NCBI GenBank assembly: GCA_014208095.1
Contig: JACHMT010000002.1
Location: 1,302,001 to 1,366,000 of the forward strand
From: Actinospineispora eucalypti
GTDB taxonomy: Bacteria; Actinomycetota; Actinomycetes; Mycobacteriales; Pseudonocardiaceae
Reading direction: 5' to 3'
Length of the DNA: 64,000 nucleotides
Made by a program: the position numbers and the translations under genes. Numbering within the stretch: the stretch's first letter is position 1; each line of letters starts with the position of its first letter. Positions 33,145 through 41,219 of this stretch are shown piece after piece. Under the pieces are notes generated by a model. That model saw nothing but the letters and a program-made list of their open reading frames with translations, made no database searches and had not been told where the DNA came from.

Positions 33145-33879
33145 CTAGCCATCGCTGGGCTGGGGGCCGCAGTTCACCCGGCGCCACCAGTGGGTGCCGT
33201 CCTCGAACTCGCCGTCGTCCAGGGTGGCCGGCATGACGTCGCGCGGGTAGCAGGAATGCTGGAGGACGTACCCGCCGGCCGCTTCCAGGGTGTTGAAGTG
33301 GCAGACCCCGTCGGTCTCGATGCAGTAGCGGGTGAACGGGATCCCGCCGAAGTCGGAGCGTCCCGGCCCGGGCGAGGTCATGGCCAGTGGCGGCGGCACT
33401 CCCACTCCCTTCGGCACGTTCGCCCCCACCCCGGTGCCGGGCTGCATCGGGTCGGCGTAGAGCTTCGCGTCGAAGCGCTCGGCCGGGATGTCGATCACGC
33501 CGTCCGCGACGTCGTTGAGCACCAGGTTCGCCACGTGGGCGCCCTGCGAGTAACCGGCGACGGTGAACCGGGCGACGCGGTCGTCGGCGTAGATGCGCTC
33601 GATCGCCTTCCGGGCGTGCGCGTGGCCCGCCGCGACGCTCTGGTCGTAGCTGGTGGCGCCGCAGGCCGGAGCGCACGCCGGATACTCCACCGGCACCGCC
33701 TTCCCGTCGTGCACCGACGGGAAGTTGGACGAGTCCGGATCGCCCGTGCCACCGATCAGGATGTAGTAGTGGTGCTCGTCCGGCCGCTCCCGCGCGGAGC
33801 CGGTCGACGGGACCCAGAGCGACACCGCCAGGAGGGCCACCAGCAGAGCGCCGGTCCAGAGGTACCCAGGTTTGCGCAC
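33145..33879 (-). CDS. Secreted PE-PPE/cutinase-like serine hydrolase
   Basis: The 244-residue protein has an N-terminal signal or anchor helix (GALLVALLAVSLWVP). It has an alpha/beta-hydrolase body with YYILIGGTGDP near the start of the mature part, nucleophile motif TVAGYSQGAHV, and the acid in LYADPMQPG. This matches the PE-PPE domain hydrolases of mycobacteria and relatives. A Cys pair (CAPACG) may form a disulfide. GTG at 33879 follows GGAGGG. Two overlapping palindromes lie upstream. The stop codon is within the right end of the putative insertion relic. Confidence 0.8.
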   Translation of the reverse strand: MRKPGYLWTGALLVALLAVSLWVPSTGSARERPDEHHYYILIGGTGDPDSSNFPSVHDGKAVPVEYPACAPACGATSYDQSVAAGHAHARKAIERIYADDRVARFTVAGYSQGAHVANLVLNDVADGVIDIPAERFDAKLYADPMQPGTGVGANVPKGVGVPPPLAMTSPGPGRSDFGGIPFTRYCIETDGVCHFNTLEAAGGYVLQHSCYPRDVMPATLDDGEFEDGTHWWRRVNCGPQPSDG

Positions 33880-33901
33880 GGCCGGTGCCCTCCAGATCGG
33901 G

Positions 33902-33926
33902 GAACAATCTTGTTCGCCGGGCGAAC
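33902..33926. promoter_or_regulatory. Two overlapping palindromes: GAACAA-TC-TTGTTC and GTTCGCC-G-GGCGAAC
   Basis: Both are perfect and share GTTC at 33912-33915, only about 25 bp upstream of the hydrolase start at 33879. They suggest binding of two dimers of a repressor with a GAAC/GTTC half-site. They resemble SOS boxes in half-site but not in spacing (6 and 7 instead of 4). Confidence 0.5.
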
Positions 33927-33972
33927 ATACCGGTTACCCCGAGTGGTCGCGCGAGCGCCCACAGTGCAGGCG

Positions 33973-34011
33973 GCGGCGCGGCCCCGCCGGATGGTGGAGG
34001 GGCCGCGCCGC
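33973..34011 (-). terminator. Strong hairpin terminator of the fasciclin gene
   Basis: GCGGCGCGGCCCC and GGGGCCGCGCCGC form a perfect 13-bp stem with a 13-base loop, 9 bases after the stop of the fasciclin lipoprotein gene. There is no U-run. Confidence 0.75.
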
Positions 34012-34019
34012 GGCTGATT

Positions 34020-34664
34020 TCAGGACCTCGCCGGCATGAGGACCTTGTCGATGACGAACACGGTGGCGTTGGCGGTGGGGATGTTGCCGCACAGCACATT
34101 GGCGGTGTTGCCGGCGGCGTCGGTCACGGTCATGCCGGCGCCGGTGTTGGCCACCTTGAGCTCCCCGCCGGGCAACGGGCTGACCTGTCCGGCCTGGGCG
34201 AGCCCGTCGCGGTCGTAGCGTTGGCCGACGACGTGGTACTGGAGGATTCCGCCTAGCGCCTGCTTGTCCTTGAGCAGGGCGTTGAACCTCTGCTCGCCCA
34301 TGGCCGACTTCACCTGGGCGAACGCCGGGTCGTAGGGCGCGAACACGGTGATGGCCCGCTGCTGGTTGAGGGTTTCCACCAGCCCGGCGGCCTTGACCGC
34401 GCCGACCAGGGTCTTCAGCAGCGGGTTGGTGGATGCGGCGCTGGCCACCGGCTGGGGACCCATCGCGTTGAGCGACCCCGGCGCATTGCCCTGCGGCAGC
34501 TGACCGCAGGCCGGGCCGAACGTGTCGGACGCGGTGGTGACCCCGTCACTGGCGGCCACCGCGGCGATGGGTCCCGGGGTGGGGTGTTCGCTTCCGCAGG
34601 CGCTCACGCCCAGGGCGAGGGCGGTGGCAGCGGCGGCGGCGAGCAGGCGCTGGATGTAGGGCAT
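34020..34664 (-). CDS. Fasciclin-domain lipoprotein (MPT70/MPT83-like)
   Basis: The 214-residue protein has a signal peptide ending in the lipobox LGVSAC and one fasciclin (FAS1) domain. The domain holds the H1 box AITVFAPYDPAF and the H2 region ILQYHVVGQRYDRDG, and ends with ATVFVIDKVLMPA. It is close in layout to mycobacterial MPT70/MPT83, which are SigK targets. The start at 34664 follows GAGGAG. A SigK-type promoter, CGATCC-N16-CGAACG, lies at 34712-34739. Its place beside the molybdoenzyme and sigK-rskA makes it part of that regulon. Confidence 0.9.
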   Translation of the reverse strand: MPYIQRLLAAAAATALALGVSACGSEHPTPGPIAAVAASDGVTTASDTFGPACGQLPQGNAPGSLNAMGPQPVASAASTNPLLKTLVGAVKAAGLVETLNQQRAITVFAPYDPAFAQVKSAMGEQRFNALLKDKQALGGILQYHVVGQRYDRDGLAQAGQVSPLPGGELKVANTGAGMTVTDAAGNTANVLCGNIPTANATVFVIDKVLMPARS

Positions 34665-34711
34665 CGGGAAACATCTCCTCGGCTTCGGTCGGTTTGGTGG
34701 ATCCACCTCGG

Positions 34712-34739
34712 CGTTCGCGGCCGGGGGCGGGACGGATCG
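34712..34739 (-). promoter_or_regulatory. SigK-type promoter of the fasciclin gene
   Basis: Reading the minus strand, CGATCC at -35 is followed after 16 bases by CGAACG at -10, about 48 bases before the start codon. Published SigK promoters of mycobacteria are of the CCATCC...CGAAT type. The same pattern and spacing occur before the molybdoenzyme and sigK genes here. Confidence 0.65.
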
Positions 34740-34780
34740 GTCCGGGTTTGCGATCCACCCGCCCGGGTGAGCGGCCGAGG

Positions 34781-36442
34781 TCAGCGAGCGGTGAAGTTGA
34801 TGACCGGCCAGCCCTGGGCGCCGTCCGGGATGGGCGGGGCCGGTTCGGCGGGCTGCCGGAGCCCCCGCCGGTCGGTGGCGCGGCAGGAGATGAAGTGGCT
34901 GCCGGGCGCCACCCCCAGGTCGGCCCGCCACATGCGCCAGGTGTGCCCGCCGACCTCGGCGGACAGCGTGGCCGGCCGCCAGGGGCCGTCGTCGAGGCGG
35001 ACCTCGACCCCGGCGATGCCGTGCGGTTGGGCCCAGGCGATTCCGGCGGCGGTGAGCGGCCCGGCGGGGATTACCTGGAAGCCGCGGGGCCGGTCGATCC
35101 GGGACTGGGTCTTGATCGGCGCGGCGCGCGCCCATCCCCGGTCCAACCAGTAGGCGCGCCGGTCGGCGAACGTGGTCAGCTCGAGGTCGGTGAGCCACTT
35201 GGTGGCCGAGACGAACCCGTAGAGCCCGGGCACCACCATCCGCGCGGGGTAGCCGTGCTCGGCGGGCAGCGGTTCACCGTTCATCGCCACCGCGAGCAGC
35301 GCTCCCCGGCCGGGCTCGAGCAGCACGTCCATCGGGGTACCGGCGGTCCAGCCGTCCACGCTGGTGGAGAGCAGTTGGTCGGCCCCCGGGCGCGGCCCGG
35401 CCTCGCGCAGCAGCGGCGCCAACTCGACACCGGTGAACACGGCCGTGGAGATCAGCGGGCCGTTGACCTCGTTGGACACGCAGGTCAGCGTGATCGGGCG
35501 GTCCACCAGCGGGCGGGCCAGGAGCTGGCGGTAGTCCAGCCTCAGCTCGCGCTCCACCATCCCGTGCACCCGCAGTGACCAGTCCGTGGCGGACAGCGCG
35601 GGTACCCGCAGCGCGGTGTCGATGCGGTAGAAGTCCGGGTTCGGGGTGAGGAACGGGGGCGTGCCGGCGGCGGCGAAGTCCGCGCCCGGCGGGATCGGAG
35701 TGGCCGGGCGGGCGGCGGCCAACCGCGCGGCCAGCGCCCGCGCCGCCGGGTCGGCCCGGGAACCGAACAGCCGGCCGAACGCGTCGGCGCCCACCACGGC
35801 GCGGACCGAAGCAGGGCCGGCGACAGCGGTGCCGGCCGCAGCCAGCCCGACCCCGGCCGACCAGCGCAGCAGCGTCCGCCGCCGCACCCCGCGCCACCCC
35901 GCCCCGCCCGGTTTCGGCCCGCCCGGTTTCGCGCCGCCCGGTTTCGGGCCGCCCTCCGGGGGACGTCCCCGCCGGTTGAGCCAGCCCAGCGTGGCCAACC
36001 CGACGCCGAGCGCGGCCGCCGGGGCCAGCAACTGGGGCGGCCGGAACACCGGTGAGGTGGCCGCCGCCGCGAGCCCCAGAACCCCCAGCAGCCCGACGAC
36101 CACCGCGCCGATCACCGGCCGCCGCCGCGCGCCCAACCCGCCGATCACCGCCGCGGCGAGCAGTAACCCGGCGATGCCCAGCTGCAGGGCGAGCTTGTCG
36201 GCGACGCCCGCCGCCAGGCCGGGCACGGTGAGGCTCTTGCCGAACTCGACCGCCCAGGGCGGGGCGAGCCGCACCACCGCATCCCCGACCGCCCCGAACG
36301 GGGACGACCCGGGGGCGACAACCGCGGCCACCAGTTCCCCCGCCCCCACCGCGGCGGCCACGGCCGAGGCCGTCACCACCACCCCGCCCGGAACCCGTGC
36401 GTCACGCGCCGGCCTGGGCCGGTCATCGGCGGTACTGTCCAT
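34781..36442 (-). CDS. Membrane-bound molybdopterin oxidoreductase, sulfite-oxidase family
   Basis: The 553-residue protein has four to five N-terminal membrane helices, a linker with repeated PGG-rich motifs (GPKPGGAKPGGPKPGG), and a signal-like RRRTLLRW segment. The sulfite-oxidase fold follows: DWSLRVHGMVERELRLDY, the Mo-binding Cys in TLTCVSNEVNG, GWTAGTPMDVLL, and a C-terminal Mo-co dimerisation domain (WRMWRADLGVAPGSH). It probably repairs or oxidises sulfur compounds outside the membrane, by inference. The start at 36442 follows GTGGAG. A SigK-type promoter at 36458 places it in the SigK regulon. Confidence 0.88.
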   Translation of the reverse strand: MDSTADDRPRPARDARVPGGVVVTASAVAAAVGAGELVAAVVAPGSSPFGAVGDAVVRLAPPWAVEFGKSLTVPGLAAGVADKLALQLGIAGLLLAAAVIGGLGARRRPVIGAVVVGLLGVLGLAAAATSPVFRPPQLLAPAAALGVGLATLGWLNRRGRPPEGGPKPGGAKPGGPKPGGAGWRGVRRRTLLRWSAGVGLAAAGTAVAGPASVRAVVGADAFGRLFGSRADPAARALAARLAAARPATPIPPGADFAAAGTPPFLTPNPDFYRIDTALRVPALSATDWSLRVHGMVERELRLDYRQLLARPLVDRPITLTCVSNEVNGPLISTAVFTGVELAPLLREAGPRPGADQLLSTSVDGWTAGTPMDVLLEPGRGALLAVAMNGEPLPAEHGYPARMVVPGLYGFVSATKWLTDLELTTFADRRAYWLDRGWARAAPIKTQSRIDRPRGFQVIPAGPLTAAGIAWAQPHGIAGVEVRLDDGPWRPATLSAEVGGHTWRMWRADLGVAPGSHFISCRATDRRGLRQPAEPAPPIPDGAQGWPVINFTAR

Positions 36443-36457
36443 GTTCTCCACGCGAGT

Positions 36458-36485
36458 CGTTCGCCGGGCTCGGGCCTCCGGATTG
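36458..36485 (-). promoter_or_regulatory. SigK-type promoter of the molybdoenzyme gene
   Basis: On the minus strand CAATCC is followed after exactly 16 bases by CGAACG, ending 16 bases before the start codon. The leader would be about 10 bases long, so the ribosome site GTGGAG lies within it. Confidence 0.6.
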
Positions 36486-36512
36486 CCGACCGGGCGATTT
36501 CCGGCCGGACAC

Positions 36513-36540
36513 CAATCCGCGGGCCCAGCCGCTCCGAAGT
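36513..36540 (+). promoter_or_regulatory. SigK-type autoregulatory promoter of sigK
   Basis: CAATCC is followed after 16 bases by CGAAGT, 27 bases before the sigK start codon. It is the mirror partner of the divergent molybdoenzyme promoter and implies that SigK transcribes its own gene. Confidence 0.65.
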
Positions 36541-36567
36541 GCTCTGGACGCCGCGGAAAGGGGATCC

Positions 36568-37173
36568 ATGGACGGCACCACCTGGCCGGGGCCCGCCGGA
36601 CGGCGCGCACCGGACCCGCCGGCCGACGCGGCCAGCCCGGAGGAGCTCCTGCAACAGGCGGCCCGGGGCGACGAGCGCGCCTTCGAGCTGCTCTACGACC
36701 AGCTCTGCCGGCCGGTGTTCGGGCTCGTGCGCCGGGTCGTGCGCGACCTGCCCCAGTCCGAGGAGGTCACCCAGGAGGTGTTCGTCGAGCTGTGGCGCAC
36801 CGCCTCCCGCTTCGACCCCGACCGGGGCAGCGCGCTGAGCTGGACGTTGACCCTGGCGCACCGGCGCGCCGTGGACCGGGTCCGCTCCGACCAGGCCCGA
36901 GGTGACCGCGAGCGACGGGCCGGCCAACTGGCCCAGGAACGCGACTTCGACACCGTCGCCGAAGCCGCCACCCGCAGCCTCGAGCGCGAGCAGCTCCGCC
37001 GTTGCCTGAACTCACTCAGCGCGCTGCAGCGCCAGTCCGTGCAGCTCGCCTACTACGACGGCCGCACGTATCACGAGGTCGCCGCCCTGCTGGACCGGCC
37101 GTTGGGCACGATCAAGACCAGGATGCGGGACGGCTTGATCCGGCTGCGCGACTGCCTGGGGGTCACCCGGTGA
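36568..37173 (+). CDS. sigK: ECF RNA polymerase sigma factor SigK
   Basis: The 201-residue protein has sigma region 2 (AFELLYDQLCRPVFGLVRRV, then EEVTQEVFVELWR) and region 4 (LQRQSVQLAYYDGRTYHEVA, then LGTIKTRMRDGLIRLR) and no long linker, as in ECF factors of the SigK group. The ATG follows GGAAAGGGG. Its stop overlaps the start of rskA (GTGA), the usual pairing with the anti-sigma factor. The fasciclin neighbour and the matching promoters support the SigK name. Confidence 0.92.
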   Translation: MDGTTWPGPAGRRAPDPPADAASPEELLQQAARGDERAFELLYDQLCRPVFGLVRRVVRDLPQSEEVTQEVFVELWRTASRFDPDRGSALSWTLTLAHRRAVDRVRSDQARGDRERRAGQLAQERDFDTVAEAATRSLEREQLRRCLNSLSALQRQSVQLAYYDGRTYHEVAALLDRPLGTIKTRMRDGLIRLRDCLGVTR

Positions 37174-37916
37174 ACCCCGACGCGCACACCCTCACCGGCG
37201 CCTACGCCCTCGACGCGCTGGACCCGGCCGAACGCCGCCTCGTCGACGAGCACCTGCGGGACTGCCCGCCGTGCCGGCAGGAGGTACGCGAGCTGCGCGC
37301 CACCGCGGCCCGGCTCGCACTGGCCGTCGCGCAGGACCCGCCCGGGCAACTGCGGCACCGGGTCCTCGCCGAGGTTCACCGCACCCGCCAGCAGCCCCCG
37401 GCGGCCCCGGCCGGCGAACCCGGCCCGGGGAAGGCGTGGCGCTGGAGCGCCCGGACCAGGCGGGCGGCCACCGCCGCCGCGGTCGCCGCATCGATCGCCG
37501 TCGCGGTCGGGACCGGCGCGCTCGCCGTTCGCAACCAGGCCGAGCTCGACGGCGCCCGCGCGCGGCTGGCCCAGGCCCACACCCAGTACGAGCAGGTGGC
37601 CTCGCTGCTGGCCGCGCCGGATTCGCGCGCCACCACCGTGCCCGCCCCCGGCGGCACCGCCACGCTGGTCACCTCCCGCCGGCTCGACCGGGCACTCCTG
37701 ATCACGACCGGCCTGCCCACCCCGGACCCCGCCCACGACTACCAGGTGTGGCTGATCGGCAGCGACGGGCCTCGCCCGGCCGGGCTGATCTCCAGCGGGC
37801 CGTTGCTCATCGGCGGCCTGGTCGACGGCGAGATCGTCGCGGTCACGCTCGAGCGGGCCGGCGGCGCCCCGCAACCCACCACCCAACCGATCCTGAAACT
37901 CGAACTGCCCACCTGA
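37170..37916 (+). CDS. rskA: Anti-sigma-K factor RskA
   Basis: The 248-residue membrane protein has an N-terminal zinc-binding anti-sigma motif, H28-x3-C32-x2-C35, one membrane helix at about residues 98-118 (AAAVAASIAVAVGTGALAV) and an external domain with HDYQVWLIGSDGPRPAGLI and GGLVDGEIVAVTLERAGG, the RskA C-terminal family. It holds SigK at the membrane until proteolysis releases it. GTG at 37170 is coupled to sigK. Confidence 0.93.
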   Translation: MNPDAHTLTGAYALDALDPAERRLVDEHLRDCPPCRQEVRELRATAARLALAVAQDPPGQLRHRVLAEVHRTRQQPPAAPAGEPGPGKAWRWSARTRRAATAAAVAASIAVAVGTGALAVRNQAELDGARARLAQAHTQYEQVASLLAAPDSRATTVPAPGGTATLVTSRRLDRALLITTGLPTPDPAHDYQVWLIGSDGPRPAGLISSGPLLIGGLVDGEIVAVTLERAGGAPQPTTQPILKLELPT

Positions 37917-37917
37917 G

Positions 37918-38916
37918 CTACTGATCGCTGAGGGTCCGGGGCAGCCCGAAGTGGGGGGCGACCGCCGTCTCGAACTTGACCAGCTCGTGGACCCGGTCGC
38001 CGGCGAGGGTCACCACGATCAGCCCGATGAGGCGCAGGTTGCCGGTGACCGGGTCGCGGACGTACTCGCCCCACGCGGGCTGCCCGTTGGCCCGGACCGG
38101 CACCAGCCGGTCGATCCGCCGCAGGCGGGCGCGGATCACGCCGAGGAACTCGCGCACGGCCTCGCTCCCCCGGTACTCGAACGGCAGCGGCGGCATCCGC
38201 AGCCAGGCGTCGTCGGTCATCAGCGCGACCAGCGCGTCGACGTCGAGCTCGGTGAAGGCGGCCACGAAGCGGTCCAACAGCGTGCGCTCCTCGGGGCCGC
38301 CCGGCTCCGGCGGCGGCGCCTCGCGGGATTGAGCCGCGTTCATCTTCGCGCGGGCGCGCTGCAGGGCGCTGGTGACCGCGTCCTCGGTGAGGCCGAGCAG
38401 CTCGGCGGTCTCGCTCGCGCGGTAGCCGAGCACGTCACGCAGCAGCAACACGGCGCGCTGGTTCGGCGGCAGCAACTGCACGACGGTCACGAACGCCAGC
38501 GAGATCGCCTCGCGCGACTCGTACCGGGCCTCCGGCCCGGGTGCCTGGTCGGGCGGCTCCGCCAGCAGCGAGTCGGGGTACGGCTGCAGCCACGGCACCT
38601 CACCCCGGCTGCTCGGCTCGGGCAGTGCCGGCGGCGCGTCCGGGGCCGGCGGCCGCCGGCGCGATGAACGCAGCAGGTTGAGGCAGCGGTTGGTGGCGAT
38701 CCGGTAGAGCCAGGTCCGGAGGGACGCGCGCCCGGCGAAGCCGTCCAGGCCGAGCCAGGCCGCCAACAGCGTCTCCTGCAGCGCGTCGTCGGCGTCCTGC
38801 AGCGAACCGAGCATGCGGTAGCAGTGCACGTGCAGCTCGCCCCGGTGCGGCTCGACCAGGGCGGCGAACGCATCGCGGTCGCCCATGCGCGCCCGTTGAA
38901 GCAGATCCACCGACAT
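37918..38916 (-). CDS. ECF sigma factor with C-terminal SnoaL-like domain (SigG-type)
   Basis: The 332-residue protein has region 2 (YRMLGSLQDADDALQETLLAAW), region 4 (LPPNQRAVLLLRDVLGYRASETAELLGLTEDAV) and then about 120 residues of an NTF2/SnoaL fold from about LLDRFVAAFTELDVDALVAL. In such ECF factors this domain replaces a separate anti-sigma factor and regulates activity. The ATG at 38916 follows GGAGGTGG; an upstream ATG at 38949 is less likely. It ends convergent to rskA with one base between. Its target may be the divergent lyase gene at 39057, by inference. Confidence 0.88.
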   Translation of the reverse strand: MSVDLLQRARMGDRDAFAALVEPHRGELHVHCYRMLGSLQDADDALQETLLAAWLGLDGFAGRASLRTWLYRIATNRCLNLLRSSRRRPPAPDAPPALPEPSSRGEVPWLQPYPDSLLAEPPDQAPGPEARYESREAISLAFVTVVQLLPPNQRAVLLLRDVLGYRASETAELLGLTEDAVTSALQRARAKMNAAQSREAPPPEPGGPEERTLLDRFVAAFTELDVDALVALMTDDAWLRMPPLPFEYRGSEAVREFLGVIRARLRRIDRLVPVRANGQPAWGEYVRDPVTGNLRLIGLIVVTLAGDRVHELVKFETAVAPHFGLPRTLSDQ

Positions 38917-39056
38917 CCGCCACCTCCAGATCCTCACCGGTACAGACACCGGCGGCGGGCGGAACTGGTCGCTTCCGGGGTGACCAGTTTGCGGCGGGCG
39001 CGGTGTCTACCCGGTAGGTACATGATGATCAGACCGAACCGACCCGGAGGGGAACC

Positions 39057-39815
39057 ATGACCACCGACCTCAAGGCCCAGGCCGACCAGCTCCGCCGGCT
39101 GCACCACGGCCCCGAGATGCTGGTCCTGCCGAACGTCTGGGACGCGGCCAGCGCCGAGATCGTCGCCGGGGCCGGGTACCCGGCGGTGGCCACCGCCAGC
39201 GCGGCGATCTCGGCGATGCTCGGCTACCCCGACGGCGAGGGCGCGCCCTGGCGGGAGATGTTCGCCGCCGCCGGCCGGGTCGCCCGGGCGGTGCCGGTCC
39301 CGGTCACGGTGGACGCCGAGGCCGGGTACGGCCTGCAACCGCGCGAGCTGGTCGACCGCCTGCTGGAGATCGGCGTGGTCGGCTGCAACCTGGAGGACAG
39401 CGACCACCGCTCGGGCGGGCTGGTCGACCCCGGCGCGCAGGCCGAACGGCTGGCCGCGATCCGCGCCGCCTCGGAGGACGCCGGGGTGCCCATCGTCATC
39501 AACGCGCGCACCGACGGCTTCCTGCCCCGGTCCGGGGTGGCCGAGCCGGAGCGGGTTGCCGAAGCGGTGCGCCGGGGCCGCCGCTACCTGGAGGCCGGAG
39601 CCGACTGCGTCTACCCGATCGGCGTCGGCGACGAGCACGACATCGCCGCGCTGGTCACCGAGCTGCCCGGGCCGGTCAACTCGAACACCCGCCCCGGAGG
39701 CCCGGACCTGGCCCGGCTGCGCGAGCTGGGCGTGGCCCGGGTCTCCTACGGTCCCCGCTTCTACCGCCAGGCCCTCGCCGACCTGAAGACGGCGGTCGAG
39801 CTGCTCCGGCCGTAA
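39057..39815 (+). CDS. Isocitrate lyase/PEP mutase-family protein
   Basis: The 252-residue TIM barrel begins with LVLPNVWDAASAEIVAGAGY. The metal-binding DAEAGYG and NLEDSDHRSG follow, then NARTDGFL, the pattern of PEP mutase/isocitrate lyase superfamily members of the oxaloacetate-decarboxylase/carboxyvinyl-phosphonate branch. The Cys loop of true isocitrate lyases (KKCGH) is absent, so the reaction is probably another C-C or C-P chemistry on a small keto acid. The ATG follows GGAGGGG. Confidence 0.85.
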   Translation: MTTDLKAQADQLRRLHHGPEMLVLPNVWDAASAEIVAGAGYPAVATASAAISAMLGYPDGEGAPWREMFAAAGRVARAVPVPVTVDAEAGYGLQPRELVDRLLEIGVVGCNLEDSDHRSGGLVDPGAQAERLAAIRAASEDAGVPIVINARTDGFLPRSGVAEPERVAEAVRRGRRYLEAGADCVYPIGVGDEHDIAALVTELPGPVNSNTRPGGPDLARLRELGVARVSYGPRFYRQALADLKTAVELLRP

Positions 39816-39834
39816 GCACCTGACAAGTTAGTTA

Positions 39835-39853
39835 GGGATACTTTATTAATCCC
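39835..39853. promoter_or_regulatory. Inverted repeat GGGAT-N9-ATCCC in an A+T-rich P450 promoter region
   Basis: The perfect 5-bp arms flank ACTTTATTA. This is the most A+T-rich stretch between the lyase and P450 genes, so it probably lies in the P450 promoter. Confidence 0.4.
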
Positions 39854-39925
39854 GGCAATACCGGCCTTGATCTCATGGGTACAGTGGTCCTCTTTTGTTG
39901 TCCCAATTTGGTGGTGGTATTGCTT

Positions 39926-41218
39926 ATGGCGCCCAAACATCAGGCCGAAGTCGCGACCGGATACGGGCTGGCCGGGTCGAGGTTCTGGTCGGCCCCGGAG
40001 TCCGAGCGGCTGGACGCGTTCACCCGGCTGCGGGCCGGCGAGGTCTCGCGTTGGATCAAGGTGCCGCACATACCGTTCATGGCCGACTCCAACGACCGCG
40101 CGTGGGCCCTGGTACACCACGCCGAGGTGGTGGAGGCCAGCCGGCGGTCGGACCTGTTCAGCAGCGAGCCGACGGCCAACTCGGTGCGCGACTTCCCCGG
40201 CTTCCTGGACAAGTACTACGGCTCGATGATCAACATGGACGACCCGAGGCATTCCCGCAACCGCACCGTGGTCTCCCGCGCGTTCACCCCCAGGGTGCTG
40301 GCCAAGATGGAGGTGGACCTGCAGCGGCGGGCGTCCGCGATCGTGGACGACATCCTCAAGGAGGGGCCGGACGACTTCGTCACCCAGGTCGCCGCCCGGC
40401 TGCCCATCGAGGTCATCTGCGACATGCTGGGAATTCCGGAGAAATACCGGGAGGAGATCTATCCGCTGACCAACCGAATTCTGGGTTTCAACGACCCGGA
40501 ATACAACGGCGGAATCAGGCGGTTCGACGACGACACGACGCTGCTGGACGCAACGAAGTTCGTCACCGGCCTGGCCGGCGCCGGGCTGCGGCTGTTCAAG
40601 ATTGCCAACCAGCTCGCCAAACAGCGGGTGAAGGAACCGACCGACGACGTCACCTCGATGCTGGTCGCCGGGCAGGACCACGACAACCTGACCCCGCAGG
40701 AGTTCGCCTCGTTCTTCCTGCTGCTCGTGGTGGCCGGAAACGAGACCATCCGCACCGCGCTGTCCCATGCCGTGCACCTGTTCACCCAGAATCCGGACCA
40801 GCTGCGCATGCTGCGGGCGGACTTCGAGGGCCGGATCGGCGGCGCCATCGAGGAGATCGTCCGCTATTCCACGCCGGTGATCTGGTTCCGGCGCAACGTC
40901 ACCCGGGAATGCTATTTCCACGGCAAGGAGCTGTTTCCCGGGAACAAGGTCTTCCTCTACTACAACTCGGCCAACCGGGACGAGAAGGTGTTCGCCAACC
41001 CCAACCGGTTCGACATCACCCGCACCCCCAACCCACACGTCGGCTACGGCGGCCCCGGCCCGCACTACTGCCTGGGCGTGCACCTGGCCCGCCGGGAGAT
41101 GACCGTGATGCTGCGCGAGCTGTACACCCGCCTGCCCAACCTGCACACCACCGGCGAGCCCGCCCGGCTCACCTCCTACCTGATCAACGGCATCAAACAC
41201 ATGTCGTACGCCTACTAG
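39926..41218 (+). CDS. Cytochrome P450
   Basis: The 430-residue protein has the I-helix VVAGNETIR (A270-T274 forms the AGxET oxygen-activation motif), the ExxR motif EEIVR, and the haem loop GYGGPGPHYCLGVHLARRE with thiolate ligand C382. The overall pattern is closest to the CYP124/125/142 kind, which hydroxylate sterol or isoprenoid chain ends, but the substrate is not certain. I chose ATG at 39926 for normal N-terminal length, although no strong ribosome site precedes it. Redox partners are not in the window. Its TAG stop lies within CTAGT, where the next non-coding island begins. Confidence 0.87.
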   Translation: MAPKHQAEVATGYGLAGSRFWSAPESERLDAFTRLRAGEVSRWIKVPHIPFMADSNDRAWALVHHAEVVEASRRSDLFSSEPTANSVRDFPGFLDKYYGSMINMDDPRHSRNRTVVSRAFTPRVLAKMEVDLQRRASAIVDDILKEGPDDFVTQVAARLPIEVICDMLGIPEKYREEIYPLTNRILGFNDPEYNGGIRRFDDDTTLLDATKFVTGLAGAGLRLFKIANQLAKQRVKEPTDDVTSMLVAGQDHDNLTPQEFASFFLLLVVAGNETIRTALSHAVHLFTQNPDQLRMLRADFEGRIGGAIEEIVRYSTPVIWFRRNVTRECYFHGKELFPGNKVFLYYNSANRDEKVFANPNRFDITRTPNPHVGYGGPGPHYCLGVHLARREMTVMLRELYTRLPNLHTTGEPARLTSYLINGIKHMSYAY

Positions 41219-41219
41219 T

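Larger units (their letters stand above)
32518..33148. mobile_element. Putative decayed insertion element bounded by CTAG and imperfect inverted ends
   Basis: The left end CTAGGACGTTTTTCGAAGTG (32518-32537) and the reverse complement of the right end, CTAGAGCCTGTTTCAAAGTG (33148-33129), agree at 15 of 20 positions. The right end resembles the GCCTGTTTCA termini of many actinobacterial insertion sequences. The right CTAG includes the stop codon of the PE-PPE-like gene. There is no transposase frame, so it is at most a relic. Confidence 0.35.
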
